Assembly (NCBI GenBank): GCA_005881355.1
Contig: VBDM01000170.1
Span: forward strand, 1-6,623
DNA length: 6,623 nt
Direction: 5' to 3'
Source of the DNA: Betaproteobacteria bacterium
GTDB taxonomy: Bacteria; Pseudomonadota; Gammaproteobacteria; Burkholderiales; SG8-39
The notes beneath the pieces were generated by a model, which searched no databases, was not told the DNA's origin, and worked only from the letters and a program-made list of their open reading frames with translations. Made by a program: the position numbers and the translations under genes. Positions 1 to 5,779 of the stretch are shown one piece after another. Positions within the stretch are counted from its first letter, which is position 1. The number at the start of each line of letters is the position of its first letter.

Positions 1-1
1 G

Positions 2-520
2 CTGAAACTGCTTGCGGACAAGGGCAAGCGTTTCAATTTCGTCATGTGCGGGGGCGGCCAACCCAGGCAGATCACTGCGTTTGTGGACGCGCTCCTCGCC
101 TCCGAGACGCTCAGCGCGCGATCGTGGCTGTTTCCCTTCATAGCGCCGTGGCGAGTTCCCGCATTCATTGCGACATGCGACGCAATCGCATTTCTGGAAC
201 GAGATTTCCCGGTCGCCATCCACATGCCCACCGTCCCGCGGGAGGTTCTCTCGATCGGCGCCGCACTGATTTGCTCCGGCGAAATTGCCGGGAAACAGAG
301 TTTTCGCACGAAACTGTCCGATCGGAAAAACTTCATCGATGCGGGCGACCCCAAGAATGTCGAGGCGCTGTCAAATGCGATCGATTTTGCGCTGTCGGAT
401 CGCGCACGCCTGCGAGATATCGCGTCGGCCGGACAACAACTGATGTCCGCATATCCGGAAGCCGTTCCGTCGCAGGACCCGATCATCCTGGCTCTGCGCG
501 AACGGGGATTCCTCGCGTAA
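2..520 (+). CDS. Probable glycosyltransferase (GT4-like), C-terminal part, 5' end outside window
   Basis: The reading frame is open from base 2 with no start needed, so this is the last 172 residues of a longer protein; the ATG at 44 is internal (residue 15). The visible part begins LKLLADKGKRFNFVMCGGG, which resembles the strand-and-glycine-loop start of the C-terminal Rossmann domain of GT-B glycosyltransferases. Further on, FLERDFPVAIHMPTVPREVL followed by a hydrophobic strand and SGEIA resembles the nucleotide-sugar-binding region of GT4 enzymes, where an acidic residue lies in a P-x-E-x-L-like helix start. Residues near the end (NVEALSNAIDFALSD) fit the usual helix after it. Family membership is inferred from this pattern; donor and acceptor sugars cannot be read. 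The stop TAA lies 5 bp from the stop of the convergent asparagine synthetase, with no room for a terminator between them. Association with a polysaccharide-type locus is likely but lies outside the window. Confidence 0.6.
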   Translation: MKLLADKGKRFNFVMCGGGQPRQITAFVDALLASETLSARSWLFPFIAPWRVPAFIATCDAIAFLERDFPVAIHMPTVPREVLSIGAALICSGEIAGKQSFRTKLSDRKNFIDAGDPKNVEALSNAIDFALSDRARLRDIASAGQQLMSAYPEAVPSQDPIILALRERGFLA

Positions 521-525
521 TCCCG

Positions 526-2262
526 CTAGATCTTCGCTCCGGCGCGCGCGCCGATGAAATCTTCGACGGTTCCGACCGGTGCCGGGTTTCCGCGGTGCTT
601 GGTGAATATGTCGACGAACATCTCGAACACAAGAAGCCTCAGCTTGCTTTCGAAGTACCTGCCGAATTCATGCTTCGACAAGTAGTCGCTCGGCAGCATC
701 TCGTTGCAGAGCTTGTCCAGCTTCTCCATATGTCTCGCGCCGGCAGACGGTAGTCCTAGCTTGCGTCTCAGCACGATCGGCAGGTATTCCGGCCCGAATT
801 TCCGAATGCAAAGTCGCTTCAACAAGTACTTGCCGATCCCCAGGTCTGGATCGACTAGGACGCGCGCGGGGAATCCTCGGACGAGGGAGACAAGGTTGTC
901 ATCGAGGTATGGAACACGCATCTCGACGCCCGCGGCCATCGCCAGCTTATCCACTCCGTTGAGATGGTAGCGCTCCAATCGATCCGCCAGGTTGAAATCG
1001 AAAATTGCGTCCAAGTACGCCTCGTAGGACGGCGGGCTCCGCAAGTTTTCCATCACGAGCTCCACCTGCGGACTCGGGCGTATCCCGGCTCTTAGCGCGA
1101 CTTCGACTCGTCTTTTCAAAGTCGACATCTTGTGCGGGCGGTCCAGGTATTCTCTGTAGCCTCCGAACAATTCGTCGGCTCCCTCGCCGTTCAGACACAC
1201 CTTGAGCGCGCCGGCGATCCTTCGCGAGAGCAGAAACATCGGCAATGCCGTCAATTCGGCGGGGCTTTCCTCGGCGGCGATGTGCGCCGGGACTGCCGCG
1301 AGGTACTCGTCGAAGGAGGGCACGATCGACCGGTGAACCGACTCGATCTTGGTCGCGACGAATTGCGCCTGAACGACGTCGGGATGCCGGGCGTGATCCG
1401 CCACGGTGAATGTCTTGATCGACGCCCCATGGTGCGTGCGCGCCAGCAGCGCCATGAGCGTGGAATCGATGCCGCCCGACAGCAGCACCCCGACATCGAC
1501 GTCTGCATCGAGATGCATTCGAACGGCCTCGTCGAGTGCATCTTCCAGCGCGCGTTCGGCCTCGAGCATGTCTAGAGTGCCGCGGCGCTCGATGCCGACG
1601 GGATAGTAGCGTACTGGCTCGCCGACGCTCGGATGTCCGTTACAGGTAACAGACATCGTATGACCGGGCGCCAACGTTCTTACTCCGGCGATGAACGTGC
1701 TCGTGCCGATTGGGTGACCGAGAACGGCCGAGTCCGCGAGCGCCTGCATGTCCACTCGAGGACTGAATTCAGGGAATGCCAGGATGGCCTTGATTTCCGA
1801 TGCAAAAAGAAACGTCTTGCCGTCCGACAACAGGGCGTAGTAGAGGGGCTTGATGCCGAGGCGATCACGCGCGAGAAAGAGGCGCTCGCCGTCCGTGATC
1901 GCAAACGCAAACATCCCGCGGAGCTGTTGCACGCACTTCGCGTCGTACTCCTCGTACAGATGCAGCACTACCTCGGTGTCGGAGTGCGTAGAAAAGCGAT
2001 GCCCCTTTTGCTCCAGGATCGATCTCAGCGCGCGATGGTTGTAAATTTCGCCGTTGAATACGATGCAAAGTTCCCCGGTCTCGTTGTAGATCGGCTGCGC
2101 TCCCCCGGCCAGGTCCACTATGGCCAGCCGGCTCGCCGCGACCGCGATATCGCGTAAACACGCAGTGCCTTTGCTGTCGGGGCCGCGATGGTGAAGCGCG
2201 TTGATCATGGCATCGGCGACGCCGCCGTTCCCCCTGCCGCTGATGCCCGCAATTCCGCACAT
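526..2262 (-). CDS. asnB: Asparagine synthetase, glutamine-hydrolysing (class B)
   Basis: Expected to amidate aspartate to asparagine with glutamine and ATP in the cytoplasm; relatives in polysaccharide clusters may amidate other carboxylates. The product is 578 residues. The N-terminal class II glutaminase domain (about 1-170) starts MCGIAGISG with Cys2 as nucleophile and has SRLAIVD (44-50), FNGEIYNH (69-76), SDTE (94-97) and RDRLGIKPLYY (132-142). The synthetase domain has the PP-loop SGGIDS (262-267), NGEGADELFGGY (358-369), VEMRVPYLD (446-454) and RRKLGLPSAG (499-508). All key motifs are present, so it should be active. I chose the ATG at 2262 rather than an in-frame GTG at 2298 because the nucleophilic Cys must follow Met directly and GGAGGA sits 8 nt upstream. 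Length is in the normal range for AsnB (around 550-650). It reads in the same direction as the phosphatase 91 bp upstream, with no convincing promoter in the gap. Its GC looks lower than in the genes to the right, hinting at separate ancestry. Confidence 0.93.
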   Translation of the reverse strand: MCGIAGISGRGNGGVADAMINALHHRGPDSKGTACLRDIAVAASRLAIVDLAGGAQPIYNETGELCIVFNGEIYNHRALRSILEQKGHRFSTHSDTEVVLHLYEEYDAKCVQQLRGMFAFAITDGERLFLARDRLGIKPLYYALLSDGKTFLFASEIKAILAFPEFSPRVDMQALADSAVLGHPIGTSTFIAGVRTLAPGHTMSVTCNGHPSVGEPVRYYPVGIERRGTLDMLEAERALEDALDEAVRMHLDADVDVGVLLSGGIDSTLMALLARTHHGASIKTFTVADHARHPDVVQAQFVATKIESVHRSIVPSFDEYLAAVPAHIAAEESPAELTALPMFLLSRRIAGALKVCLNGEGADELFGGYREYLDRPHKMSTLKRRVEVALRAGIRPSPQVELVMENLRSPPSYEAYLDAIFDFNLADRLERYHLNGVDKLAMAAGVEMRVPYLDDNLVSLVRGFPARVLVDPDLGIGKYLLKRLCIRKFGPEYLPIVLRRKLGLPSAGARHMEKLDKLCNEMLPSDYLSKHEFGRYFESKLRLLVFEMFVDIFTKHRGNPAPVGTVEDFIGARAGAKI

Positions 2263-2270
2263 TGAACATA

Positions 2271-2276
2271 TCCTCC
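2271..2276 (-). promoter_or_regulatory. Ribosome binding site of asnB
   Basis: GGAGGA on the - strand lies 8 nt before the ATG at 2262. It selects that ATG over the upstream in-frame GTG at 2298, which has no comparable site, and so leaves Cys as residue 2, as the glutaminase mechanism requires. Confidence 0.8.
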
Positions 2277-2325
2277 GCGAGTCGAACGTCGTTGCCACAC
2301 CTGTAGAAGCTCGCCGCTGCTCAAA

Positions 2326-2354
2326 TCAGGGTGCGGGCATGAAGTCTTCTCCTT
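2326..2354 (-). other. Strong RBS plus four-codon ORF (MPAP stop): likely remnant of a lost downstream gene
   Basis: On the - strand AAGGAG (2354-2349) begins within the stop codon of the HAD phosphatase gene and is followed after 8 nt by ATG CCC GCA CCC TGA (2340-2326). Spacing and strength are those of a real translation start, tightly coupled to the phosphatase as for a next operon member, but the ORF ends after four codons. In pseudomonads, from memory, the gene after mupP is a short-chain dehydrogenase, so this may be the start of a gene deleted when the asnB-side DNA was joined. A short leader peptide affecting asnB is an alternative. The rest of the gap to asnB shows no convincing promoter or terminator. 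Confidence 0.4.
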
Positions 2355-3010
2355 CAAGAAAATAGGTCGAGGATGTCGTGGGGGCGAGAGAGCACGGCAT
2401 CCGCGCCCCAGGCGCCGGGATCGCCTCCCTCTCCGTGATAACCCCATCCCGCCGCCGCAAAGCGCATCCCCGCCGCGCGCGCCGCCTGCACGTCGCGCAG
2501 ATCGTCGCCGACGTAGAGGCAGTCCCCCGGCGCGAGCCCGAGGAGCATAGCGGCCCGCAGCAGCGGGGCGGGATGGGGCTTGATGTGCGGGGTCGAGTCG
2601 CCGCTCACGATGCACGCGGCGCGATGGCCGATGGCGAGCGCGCGCAGCAGCGGCTCGGTGAAACGCTTTGCCTTGTTGGTGACGATGCCCCAGGGCAGGT
2701 CGCGCGCCTCGATCATCGACAGAAGCTCGGGGATACCTTCGAAGAGCCGCGTCTCGACGCACAGGTTCTCCGCGTACAAGTCGAGAAAACGATCGCGCAG
2801 GGCGTTATAGCCCTCGCTCTCCGGAGTCAGGCCGAAGCCGGCTTTCAGCAAGCCGCGCGCGCCGCTCGAGGCGTGCGCGCGCATGATCGCGATGGGCAGC
2901 GGCTCCAGCCTCTGTTCGGCGCGCAGCCGGTTCAGCGCCCGGCCGAGATCCGGAGCCGTGTCGGCGAATGTGCCGTCGAGGTCGAACAGAACCGCCCGCG
3001 CTTTCGCCAA
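2354..3010 (-). CDS. mupP: HAD-superfamily phosphatase, MupP-like (N-acetylmuramic acid 6-phosphate phosphatase; often annotated gph)
   Basis: A 218-residue HAD hydrolase with all four motifs: DLDGT (10-14, nucleophile Asp10 and acid Asp12), VTNK (110-113, Thr111), Lys144 in IKPHP, and GDD (168-170). The helical cap between motifs I and II fits the Gph/PGP group. Generic annotation would be phosphoglycolate phosphatase. However, its position directly after ubiG, and stretches such as RLFEGIPELL, GIVTNKAKRF, VGDDLRDVQAARAAG and WGADAV, recall Pseudomonas MupP, which dephosphorylates MurNAc-6-P in peptidoglycan recycling. This is recalled similarity, not an alignment. The start is TTG at 3010, immediately after and in frame with the ubiG stop TGA; no ATG or GTG lies between that stop and motif I. 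GAGG lies 5 nt upstream, within the ubiG end. It is almost certainly co-transcribed and translationally coupled with ubiG. HAD phosphatase is secure; MupP over Gph is moderate. Confidence 0.85.
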   Translation of the reverse strand: MAKARAVLFDLDGTFADTAPDLGRALNRLRAEQRLEPLPIAIMRAHASSGARGLLKAGFGLTPESEGYNALRDRFLDLYAENLCVETRLFEGIPELLSMIEARDLPWGIVTNKAKRFTEPLLRALAIGHRAACIVSGDSTPHIKPHPAPLLRAAMLLGLAPGDCLYVGDDLRDVQAARAAGMRFAAAGWGYHGEGGDPGAWGADAVLSRPHDILDLFS

Positions 3011-3706
3011 TCAGGCCTCGCGCGCGCAGTGAACGAGGTAATTGACGTCGGTGTCGGAGCCGAGCGCATAGCTGCGGCTGAACGGGTTGTAGGTCATGCC
3101 GACGATGCCGCGCACCGCGAGCCCCGAATCGCGGCAATGGCGTGCGAGCTCCGAGGGCCTGACGAATCTCGCGTAATCGTGCGTGCCGCGCGGCAGGAGC
3201 TTGAGCACGTACTCGGCGCCGATCACGGCGAAGAGATACGATTTGAGGTTCCTGTTGATGGTGGAGAAGAACACCTGGCCGCCGGGACGCGCGAGCAGCG
3301 CGCAGGCGCGCACGGTGCTCGCCGGATCGGGCACGTGCTCGAGCAGCTCCATGCAAGTCACGACGTCGTAGGCGGCGGGCGAGCGCGCGGCGAGATCCTC
3401 CGCGGACACCGCCTCGTAGTCCACCGCGACCCGGCTCTCCAGGCAATGAAGCTGCGCCACCTTGAGCGCCTTGTCCGAGAGATCGATGCCCTTCACGCGC
3501 GCGCCGCGCTTCGCCATCGCTTCGGCGAGGATGCCGCCGCCGCACCCGATGTCGAGCGCCGATTTCCCGGCGAGCGGGGCGAGCCCGTCGATCCAGTCCA
3601 GGCGCAGCGGATTGATCTGGTGCAGCGGCCTGAACTCGCTGCCCGGATCCCACCAGCGGTGCGCGAGCGCGCTGAATTTTTCCAGTTCCCGGGGATCGGC
3701 GTTCAT
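3011..3706 (-). CDS. ubiG: Ubiquinone biosynthesis O-methyltransferase UbiG
   Basis: A 231-residue SAM-dependent methyltransferase, close to the usual length of UbiG (about 230-240). UbiG carries out both O-methylations of the ubiquinone ring and is membrane-associated on the cytoplasmic side. The N-terminus has the family signature EKFSALAHRWWDP followed by FRPLHQINPLRLDWI. SAM motif I is LDIGCGGG (51-58), the acidic ribose-binding residue is in GIDLS (73-77), and MELLEHVPDP (119-128) is the post-motif typical of UbiG. The later THDYARFVRPSEL (175-187) and GMTYNPFSRSY (203-213) are also UbiG-like. The ATG at 3706 begins MNADPRELEKF, as expected, but has no clear Shine-Dalgarno. Only about 24 nt separate it from the T-run of a terminator, with a small 5-bp hairpin (3714-3728) in between, so expression may depend on read-through. 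The stop TGA abuts the TTG start of the phosphatase in the same frame. Confidence 0.95.
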   Translation of the reverse strand: MNADPRELEKFSALAHRWWDPGSEFRPLHQINPLRLDWIDGLAPLAGKSALDIGCGGGILAEAMAKRGARVKGIDLSDKALKVAQLHCLESRVAVDYEAVSAEDLAARSPAAYDVVTCMELLEHVPDPASTVRACALLARPGGQVFFSTINRNLKSYLFAVIGAEYVLKLLPRGTHDYARFVRPSELARHCRDSGLAVRGIVGMTYNPFSRSYALGSDTDVNYLVHCAREA

Positions 3707-3730
3707 GTCCGGCCCAGCTTAGCGCTGGAG

Positions 3731-3765
3731 ACAAAAATAAAAAAGCCCCGCCGGGGCAGGGCTTT
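3731..3765 (-). terminator. Rho-independent terminator after the OmpA-like lipoprotein gene (3781-4296)
   Basis: Read on the - strand, AAAGCCC (3765-3759) pairs with GGGCTTT (3748-3742) around a GC-rich loop; an alternative tight stem GCCCC/GGGGC also forms. A T-rich run TTTTTTTATTTTTG follows. It starts 15 nt after the ompA-like stop codon. The + strand orientation lacks a good T-run, so it acts on - strand transcripts. It sits only about 24 nt before the ubiG ATG, leaving essentially no room for a separate promoter downstream of it. Confidence 0.88.
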
Positions 3766-3780
3766 GTGAGATACGCTGCT

Positions 3781-4296
3781 TTACTGCTGGGCGGATCCGA
3801 CCGCCTCGGATTCGACGCGGCGGTTCGGTTCGAGGCAGGCGATCAGCTCCTTGGTCTTGCCCGATCCCTTGCACTCCTTGACCGGCTGGCGCTTGCCCTT
3901 GCCTTCGGTGTAGATCCGGCTCGCGCCGATGCCTTTGCTCACCAGGTAGGCTTTCACCGAGTCGGCGCGGCGCACCGAGAGCTTCATGTTGTAGGCGTCG
4001 CTGCCGATGCGGTCGGCGTGCCCGACGGCGATGATCACCTCGAGGGTGACGGCGCGGAGCTGCTTCCCGACCAGGTCATCGAGCTTGCTTCTCGCATCCG
4101 GCCGGATCGCGTACCGGTCGAAATCGAAATTGACGGTGGAGGCGACGGTTACCTTTCCCACCTTGGACACGGTCGGCGCGGGACGCGGCGCGGGCGCCGG
4201 CTTGGGCGGTTCCGGAGTGGGTTCCGGCGTCGACGCACAGCCTGCGAATGCGAGCAGGGCGATCGCCGATAGCGCGGTGCTCAGTTTGTTGGTCAT
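3781..4296 (-). CDS. OmpA-family peptidoglycan-binding outer-membrane lipoprotein (copy 1)
   Basis: A 171-residue lipoprotein with a C-terminal OmpA-like domain. Residues 1-19 form a signal peptide ending in FAGC, with Cys20 the predicted lipidated residue; Ala at +2 means no Asp retention signal, so outer-membrane sorting is expected. Residues 22-42 are a Pro-rich spacer (TPEPTPEPPKPAPAP). The OmpA domain runs from about 50 to 165: STVNFDFDRYAIRP (53-66), GHADRIGSDAYN (92-103) and KLSVRRADSVKAYL (105-118). Asp95 and Arg110 fit the conserved Asp and Arg that bind diaminopimelate in OmpA/Pal domains. Cys142 and Cys154 could form a disulfide near the C-terminus. The ATG at 4296 has AAGGGG 5 nt upstream. 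It is 51 bp after the amidohydrolase gene and followed by a clear terminator. A paralogue lies at 5780-6310 with a similar leader. It is too short to be the OmpA porin because it has no beta-barrel part. Confidence 0.9.
   Translation of the reverse strand: MTNKLSTALSAIALLAFAGCASTPEPTPEPPKPAPAPRPAPTVSKVGKVTVASTVNFDFDRYAIRPDARSKLDDLVGKQLRAVTLEVIIAVGHADRIGSDAYNMKLSVRRADSVKAYLVSKGIGASRIYTEGKGKRQPVKECKGSGKTKELIACLEPNRRVESEAVGSAQQ
3831..3853 (-). repeat. 23-bp exact repeat shared by the two OmpA-like genes (other copy 5827-5849)
   Basis: The bases at 3831-3853 and 5827-5849 are identical over 23 positions. Both encode the KELIACL segment near the C-terminus of the two lipoproteins. The identity shows that the genes are paralogues, or that gene conversion has kept this part alike. 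It is not a mobile-element repeat. Confidence 0.85.
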
Positions 4297-4347
4297 GATT
4301 TCCCCTTCTTGGTTGTCGTCCGGGATCGGTGGAGTTCCGTAGCGGTC

Positions 4348-5691
4348 TTAGGATTCCGCGGCTAACTTATTGTGCCATAAAAGAATCCGCTTGTTCAAGT
4401 CGAGGTTCTCGAAGCGCAGAAGCCGGCCCTCGTTCACTCTCGGCTCTCCGCCTATCCACACGTGCGACACGTGCTCGCGCCCCGCCGAATACACCAGGTG
4501 CGACGCCACATCGTAGCAAGGGAGGAGCTCCGGCCGGTCGAAGGCGACCGCGCACAAGTCGGCGAATTTGCCCGGCGCGAGCGACCCGATCGACGCGTCG
4601 AGGCCGAGCGCGCGCGCGCCGTGCAGCGTGGCCGCGGCCAGGGCCTGATGCGCCGGCATCGCCTCGGCGTCGTTGCCCACGGCCTTGGCGAGAAGCGCCG
4701 CGGTGCGCATCTCCTGGAGCACGTCCAGGCGGTTGTTGCTGGCGGCGCCGTCGGTGCCCAGTCCGACGTTGATGCGCTGCTTCAGCATCGCCGCGACCGG
4801 GGCGAAACCGCTCGCGAGCTTCAGGTTCGACGAGGGGCAGTGCGCGACCGAAGCCCCGAAGCGCGCGAGCGTCGCGATCTCCTGCTCGGTCACGTGCACG
4901 GCGTGCACGGCAATCAGCCGCGGCCCCAGCAGCCCGAGCGCGCGCAGGCGCTCGAGCGGCCGCGCCTTGAATTGGGCGAGGCTTTCGTCGATCTCGTGGC
5001 GGGTCTCGTGCAGGTGGACGTGGATGGGAAGGTCGAGCTCCTCGGCGATGGTGACGACTCTCGCGAAAGTCCGGTCGCTCACCGTGTAGGGCGCGTGGGG
5101 GGCCATGCAGAAGGACAGGAGCGGCTCTTGCTTGAGCGAGTCTCGCGCCGCGAGCCCCTTGGCGATGTAATCGTCCGCGTCCGACGCGTACGGAGTCGGG
5201 AACTCGAACGCGATGATGCCGAGCGCCGCGCGGATTCCGGCCGCGAGCGCCGCGCGCGCCGCCGCCTCGGGGAAAAAATACATCTCGTTGAAGCAGGTCA
5301 CTCCGCCGCGCAGCATCTCGGCGCAGGCGAGCAGCGTGCCGTCGTATACGAATTCGGGGGATACGTGCTTCGCCTCGACGGGCCAGATGTAGTCCTTCAG
5401 CCACGTCATCAGGGGAAGATCGTCGGCGAGGCCGCGCATCAGCGTCATCGACGCGTGCGTATGCAGGTTGACCAGGCCCGGGATCAGAGCGTGGCGGTCG
5501 AGGCGCACGCGCTCGGCGGGCCGGTAGCGCCGCTCGGCTTCGGCGGTCGGCAGCACGGCGAGGATGCGGCCGCCGGCCACGGCGACGCTGTGATCCGCGA
5601 GCACGGTTTCCGGAGGTTCGACCGGAATCACCCAGCGCGCGCTGACGAGGAGCTCGACCGGCTGCACCTGCGCTCCTTCAACGGTCTGCAT
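4348..5691 (-). CDS. mtaD: TRZ/ATZ-family amidohydrolase, probable 5'-methylthioadenosine / S-adenosylhomocysteine deaminase
   Basis: A 447-residue metal-dependent amidohydrolase (COG0402 type) expected to deaminate the adenine of methylthioadenosine or S-adenosylhomocysteine in the cytoplasm. An N-terminal beta segment (about 11-65) precedes the TIM barrel. Metal ligands and motifs visible are the HTH of VNLHTHASMTLMRGLADD (77-79), APHAPYT (197-203), IHVHLHET (223-230), His263/His266 in AVHAVH, CPSSNLKLASG (285-295) and GTDGAASNN (312-320, Asp314). The C-terminal GSLAPGKFADL (369-379) is typical of the family. The active-site set is complete. Substrate assignment rests on family and on the ubiG/gyrA neighbourhood, as in Pseudomonas mtaD; other deaminase activities are possible. 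The start is uncertain: ATG at 5691 has little upstream resembling a Shine-Dalgarno, while GTG at 5667 (residue 9) has AAGGAG 5 nt upstream. I give the longer form. mtnA, which is next to mtaD in pseudomonads, is missing here. Confidence 0.88.
   Translation of the reverse strand: MQTVEGAQVQPVELLVSARWVIPVEPPETVLADHSVAVAGGRILAVLPTAEAERRYRPAERVRLDRHALIPGLVNLHTHASMTLMRGLADDLPLMTWLKDYIWPVEAKHVSPEFVYDGTLLACAEMLRGGVTCFNEMYFFPEAAARAALAAGIRAALGIIAFEFPTPYASDADDYIAKGLAARDSLKQEPLLSFCMAPHAPYTVSDRTFARVVTIAEELDLPIHVHLHETRHEIDESLAQFKARPLERLRALGLLGPRLIAVHAVHVTEQEIATLARFGASVAHCPSSNLKLASGFAPVAAMLKQRINVGLGTDGAASNNRLDVLQEMRTAALLAKAVGNDAEAMPAHQALAAATLHGARALGLDASIGSLAPGKFADLCAVAFDRPELLPCYDVASHLVYSAGREHVSHVWIGGEPRVNEGRLLRFENLDLNKRILLWHNKLAAES
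5665..5678 (-). promoter_or_regulatory. Internal Shine-Dalgarno and alternative GTG start of the amidohydrolase
   Basis: AAGGAG (5678-5673) lies 5 nt before GTG (5667-5665), which is codon 9 of the longer form. The resulting protein would start at residue 9 (then QPVELLVSARW) and still hold the whole conserved domain. The upstream ATG at 5691 has only GGA about 11 nt before it. The GTG may be the true start. Confidence 0.5.
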
Positions 5692-5714
5692 TTGGTTTCA
5701 TATCCGGCGGGGAA

Positions 5715-5734
5715 ACCGGCGCGCGAGCGCCGGT
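5715..5734 (-). terminator. Perfect 8-bp GC hairpin between the first OmpA-like gene (5780-6310) and the amidohydrolase; weak terminator or processing site
   Basis: ACCGGCGC (5715-5722) and GCGCCGGT (5727-5734) are exact inverted repeats around a 4-nt loop. On the - strand the stem is followed only by TTTCCCC, so the T-run is weak. It lies about 45 nt after the stop codon of the lipoprotein gene. It may attenuate transcription into the amidohydrolase gene or stabilise the lipoprotein mRNA 3' end. The rest of this 88-bp gap shows no clear promoter. Confidence 0.45.
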
Positions 5735-5779
5735 CGGGGCTTTAAGCAGGCCGCGAGAGCTTGTACCGCGGCCGGTCGT

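Noticed and set aside
46..753. 235-codon + strand ORF overlapping the glycosyltransferase end and asnB
   Set aside because: Out-of-frame with the glycosyltransferase reading, which is open to the window edge; Arg-rich with no recognisable motif.
526..2262. Assignment of the asparagine synthetase to the exosortase A-associated amidotransferase group
   Set aside because: The protein is shorter than I recall for that group and no exosortase or PEP-CTERM gene is visible, so the plain AsnB call is safer.
2263..2298. Longer asparagine synthetase form starting at GTG 2298
   Set aside because: It would bury the Cys nucleophile at residue 14, and lacks a ribosome site; ATG 2262 has both the right N-terminus and a strong site.
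2805..3734. 309-codon - strand ORF overlapping ubiG in another frame
   Set aside because: Arg/Ala-rich out-of-frame reading of ubiG and the phosphatase, both of which have clear family motifs.
3742..3765. Bidirectional terminator
   Set aside because: On the + strand the stem is followed only by TTTG, and no + strand gene ends nearby.
2378..3769. Long + strand ORF (463 codons) opposite ubiG and the phosphatase
   Set aside because: It is the antisense shadow of two well-supported genes; its translation is rich in Arg, Ala and Glu with no recognisable domain, as expected in GC-rich DNA.
4462..5745. Long + strand ORF (427 codons) opposite the amidohydrolase
   Set aside because: Antisense shadow of a gene with complete active-site motifs; no domain or good ribosome site seen.
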